From positions 1-8,624 of the forward strand of contig CALCBO010000256.1 in the NCBI GenBank assembly GCA_937897245.1: a stretch of 8,624 nt of DNA. Reading direction: 5' to 3'. The notes under the pieces were generated by a model. That model worked only from the letters and a program-made list of their open reading frames with translations, did no database searches and was not told the origin of the DNA. Below are positions 6,570-8,624 of this stretch, piece after piece. Made by a program: the position numbers and the translations under genes. This DNA is from an uncultured Caryophanales bacterium. Lineage in GTDB: Bacteria > Bacillota_I > Bacilli_A > RF39 > UBA660. Within the stretch, counting starts at the first letter, position 1, and every line of letters begins with the position of its first letter.

Positions 6570-8624
6570 ATGAATAAGAGAAGATTTAGTAAGAAAATTA
6601 TATTAGTAGTTGTATTATTATTAATTAGTTTAGGATATGCAATACTATCTAATAATTTAACTATAAATGGTAATAGTAAATTAGCAAGTTCTACTTGGGA
6701 TATTCATTTTGATAATGTAGTTCCTAAAGAAGGAAGAGTTAGTGTAGGTGAAAATGAAAGTGAAGCAGTAATTAATCCTAATGATAATACAGAAGTAACT
6801 TATAATGTTACACTTAGTAAACCAGGAGATTTCTATGAATTTAATGTAGATATAGTAAATGCAGGTAGTATTGATGGACAAGTAGAGAGAATTAACTCTA
6901 GATTAAAAATAGGTGATGATGAGCCAATTGTAATAAATGGTGATTCATCTAATTTACCTCCATATTTGAATTATTTAATTACTTATTCTGATGATAGTGA
7001 AATAATGCCTAATCATTTATTGAAGTCAGGAGAGTCTGAAACAATAAAGGTAAGAGTTGAGTTTAAAAGGGATATAGATGCTTCTATGTTACCTCAAGAG
7101 AATATTAGACTTGGTTTTATATTACAACCAGATTTAATTCAAAGAAATAAAGATGGTTATAATAAAGGGGAGGAACCATATACTCCATTTACTTATGATT
7201 TAGATTTAGATAGTATTCAAAATGCTACTATTCAATATGATAGAATTAATCAAGAAACGTGTGTTGAATATTTTAGTCAAGATGCTCCAGATGAGATTGA
7301 TATAGAAGCGTATTGTAAAGGAGAAGATGTTACATATCAAGGTAATACATTTAACCTTGAAAATCAATTAATTGATGGTTCTTCTGATTACTTACAAGAG
7401 TTAAGTGATAATGGTGTTATTACCTTAAAGTATGTAGGAGTTAAGTCTTATGATATTGATAAGGAAAATTGTTTAAAAACAGCTGGTGGTTTTTCCGAAG
7501 AAGATGCTAATTTACTATGTAGTGGGGGAACAGTACAAGGAGATATTAGCATTGAGAATGTTATAAATCAAGGCGGATTAGATTGGTTGTTAGAGGAAGA
7601 AATTATTAAAAATGTTGAATATGGTGAAATAAAGCCTGATATTATAATTACTGGCTATAAAGAAGAAGTGCCAACTAATTTAGCAATACCAAGAAGTATA
7701 AATGGTAGAAAAGTAGTGGGAATTGCCGATGATTCATTTACTAATAAAGGAATAGCACGTGTTACAATTCCTAATACTGTAGAATATATTGGTTTTAATG
7801 CATTTAACAGTAATAATTTAGATAATGTAAATATTGTTGGTGAAAATGTTAGTGTTGGAAATTGTGCTTTTGGAAATAAAGATAGTATTACAACACATAA
7901 TTTACCAAATGATTATAGATGTGTTGATAGTTGTATTACAGGGAGTAATGATTTGTATGATGGTTTTGAATATAGTAACGGTCAATACAATTATTACTAT
8001 ATAGAAGATGATGGTTGGAGAGTGTCTTTAGCTGATAAAAATTCATCAGATCCTGTAACTTCAAAATTGTGTCCATTAGTTGATGAAAAACCAATAATAT
8101 CAATGTCATATATGTTTGAAGACAGTAATACAACAAGTATTGACTTCAGTAGTTTTGATACTCGTGATGTTAAAGATATGAGTGGTATGTTTTATAATGT
8201 GAGTAATATAAAAGAATTAGATTTATCTACTTTTAATACCTCAAATGTTGAAGATATGTCATATATGTTTTATAATTCAAGTAATTTAGAAACAATATAT
8301 ACAAGTGATAATTTTGTAACTAGTAATGTTAATTATTCATATAGAATGTTTAGAAATACTAATAAATTAGTAGGTGGAAAAGGAACTATTTATAGTAGTG
8401 AACATATAGATAAAGCGTATGCTCATATAGATGAAGGAGAGACTAATCCTGGATATTTCACTAAAAAAGGAACTATTACTATAACACTTAATCCTAATGG
8501 TGGAGAAGTTACTAGAACTAAACTCTATTATAATGATAATGATGAAATTGGTTATTTACCAACACCAGTCAGAGAAGGAAAAGTTTTTGTGGGATGGTAT
8601 AGAGATTTAGAATGTACTATGAAA
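6570..8624 (+). CDS. Large BspA/InlB-like surface protein with SipW-type N-terminus (3' truncated)
   Basis: Open from ATG 6570 to the right edge: 685 residues with no stop, so the gene continues. A basic N-terminus and hydrophobic segment (about 9-26, ending SLGYAILSNNL) lead into SSTWDIHFDNV, a start shared in style with the TasA-like protein (AAWDVSF) and typical of SipW substrates. Residues about 44-190 form a TasA-like beta domain (VTYNVTLSKPGDFYEFNVDI). Residues about 221-350 hold two diverged copies of a roughly 60-residue Cys-pair module (C231/C249 and C301/C317). Residues about 369-440 are BspA-type leucine-rich repeats (VVGIADDSFTNKGIARVTIP, TVEYIGFNAF). Residues 512-609 are DUF285 repeats (MSYMFEDSN, MSGMFYNVSN, MSYMFYNSSN). 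Residues about 634-685 look like an InlB_B/Flg_new repeat (TITLNPNGG ... PTPVREGKVFVGWYRD). Such proteins are displayed on the surface for adhesion or matrix contact; the missing C-terminus should carry more repeats and perhaps an anchor. It has its own promoter, after a terminator. Confidence 0.88.
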   Translation, partial: MNKRRFSKKIILVVVLLLISLGYAILSNNLTINGNSKLASSTWDIHFDNVVPKEGRVSVGENESEAVINPNDNTEVTYNVTLSKPGDFYEFNVDIVNAGSIDGQVERINSRLKIGDDEPIVINGDSSNLPPYLNYLITYSDDSEIMPNHLLKSGESETIKVRVEFKRDIDASMLPQENIRLGFILQPDLIQRNKDGYNKGEEPYTPFTYDLDLDSIQNATIQYDRINQETCVEYFSQDAPDEIDIEAYCKGEDVTYQGNTFNLENQLIDGSSDYLQELSDNGVITLKYVGVKSYDIDKENCLKTAGGFSEEDANLLCSGGTVQGDISIENVINQGGLDWLLEEEIIKNVEYGEIKPDIIITGYKEEVPTNLAIPRSINGRKVVGIADDSFTNKGIARVTIPNTVEYIGFNAFNSNNLDNVNIVGENVSVGNCAFGNKDSITTHNLPNDYRCVDSCITGSNDLYDGFEYSNGQYNYYYIEDDGWRVSLADKNSSDPVTSKLCPLVDEKPIISMSYMFEDSNTTSIDFSSFDTRDVKDMSGMFYNVSNIKELDLSTFNTSNVEDMSYMFYNSSNLETIYTSDNFVTSNVNYSYRMFRNTNKLVGGKGTIYSSEHIDKAYAHIDEGETNPGYFTKKGTITITLNPNGGEVTRTKLYYNDNDEIGYLPTPVREGKVFVGWYRDLECTMK
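7230..7619 (+). repeat. Two diverged copies of a Cys-pair module (protein-level repeat)
   Basis: Copy 1 spans about residues 221-286 and copy 2 about 292-350 of the surface protein. Aligned features are YDRINQETC versus YDIDKENC, a second Cys followed by KGEDV versus SGGTV, LENQLI versus IENVIN, and DYLQE versus DWLLE. The EN and D[YW]L positions keep a constant 65-residue offset. The DNA is too diverged to look repetitive, so this is an old duplication. Confidence 0.55.
8103..8396 (+). repeat. DUF285-type repeats in the surface protein
   Basis: Units of about 24 residues recur with the signature DMSxMFxNxSNLxxLDLSxFxTSNV: MSYMFEDSN, then DMSGMFYNVSNIKELDLSTF, then DMSYMFYNSSNL, and a decayed YSYRMFRNTNKL. 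The underlying DNA repeats in the same register (for example the ATGTTTTATAAT core in the second and third units). Confidence 0.8.

Noticed and set aside
6681..6881. Reverse-strand reading frame inside the large surface protein gene
   Set aside because: Composition (Ile, Tyr, Thr, Phe) is that of a shadow of AT-rich sense codons; no start signal. The same holds for the reverse frame at 7936-8136.
1..8624. Mycoplasma-type genetic code (TGA as Trp)
   Set aside because: Trp is encoded by TGG in all genes and no gene needs TGA read-through to stay open.
1..8624. CRISPR array, tRNA/rRNA gene, insertion sequence or riboswitch
   Set aside because: No regularly spaced repeats, RNA-gene signatures, transposase or long structured leader seen; non-coding gaps are only 56 bases (1226-1281) and 107 bases (6463-6569).

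Overview
The window is AT-rich throughout (by eye only a quarter to a third G+C) and uses the standard bacterial code: TGG for Trp, TAA/TAG/TGA as stops. It has strong AGGAGG-type ribosome binding sites and tightly packed genes, all on the + strand. Low G+C, a SipW-type signal peptidase, TasA/camelysin-like secreted proteins and a BspA/InlB-like surface protein together suggest an uncultured, host- or gut-associated low-GC Firmicute (Bacilli/Mollicutes-related, RF39-like). That placement is inference; no marker gene is present.

Layout, left to right. (1) 1-284: C-terminal end of an unrecognised, cytoplasmic-looking protein entering from the left. (2) 293-1225: a 310-residue protein with an N-terminal membrane anchor and a beta-rich extracellular part. 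(3) After an extended -10 promoter (1248-1256), a compact five-gene operon spans 1282-6462. Its members are an unrecognised, probably helical protein interrupted by a one-base frameshift (1282-2329); a membrane-anchored McrB-like AAA+ ATPase (2331-3905); a DUF2357-like partner with no visible nuclease domain (3921-5027); a SipW-type signal peptidase I with a Ser/His active site (5030-5701); and a TasA/camelysin-like secreted protein (5713-6462). (4) An intrinsic terminator (6472-6501) closes the operon. (5) A new promoter (6506-6534) drives a large surface protein (6570 to beyond the right edge). It has a SipW-type N-terminus with a TasA-like domain, a duplicated Cys-pair module, BspA-type leucine-rich repeats, DUF285 repeats and an InlB_B/Flg_new-type repeat.

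How the genes may work together: three proteins with SipW-substrate-like N-termini surround the signal peptidase that would process them, as in Bacillus tapA-sipW-tasA. The unexpected part is that an McrB-like ATPase and a DUF2357 protein, normally associated with McrBC-type restriction, sit in the same operon. The ATPase is tethered to the membrane by a hydrophobic segment, a coiled coil and a Gly/Ser/acidic linker, and the DUF2357 partner seems to lack the PD-(D/E)XK nuclease. I propose, as inference, that this is an envelope or surface-fibre assembly or remodelling module rather than a DNA-restriction system. It is the best candidate here for an undescribed system.
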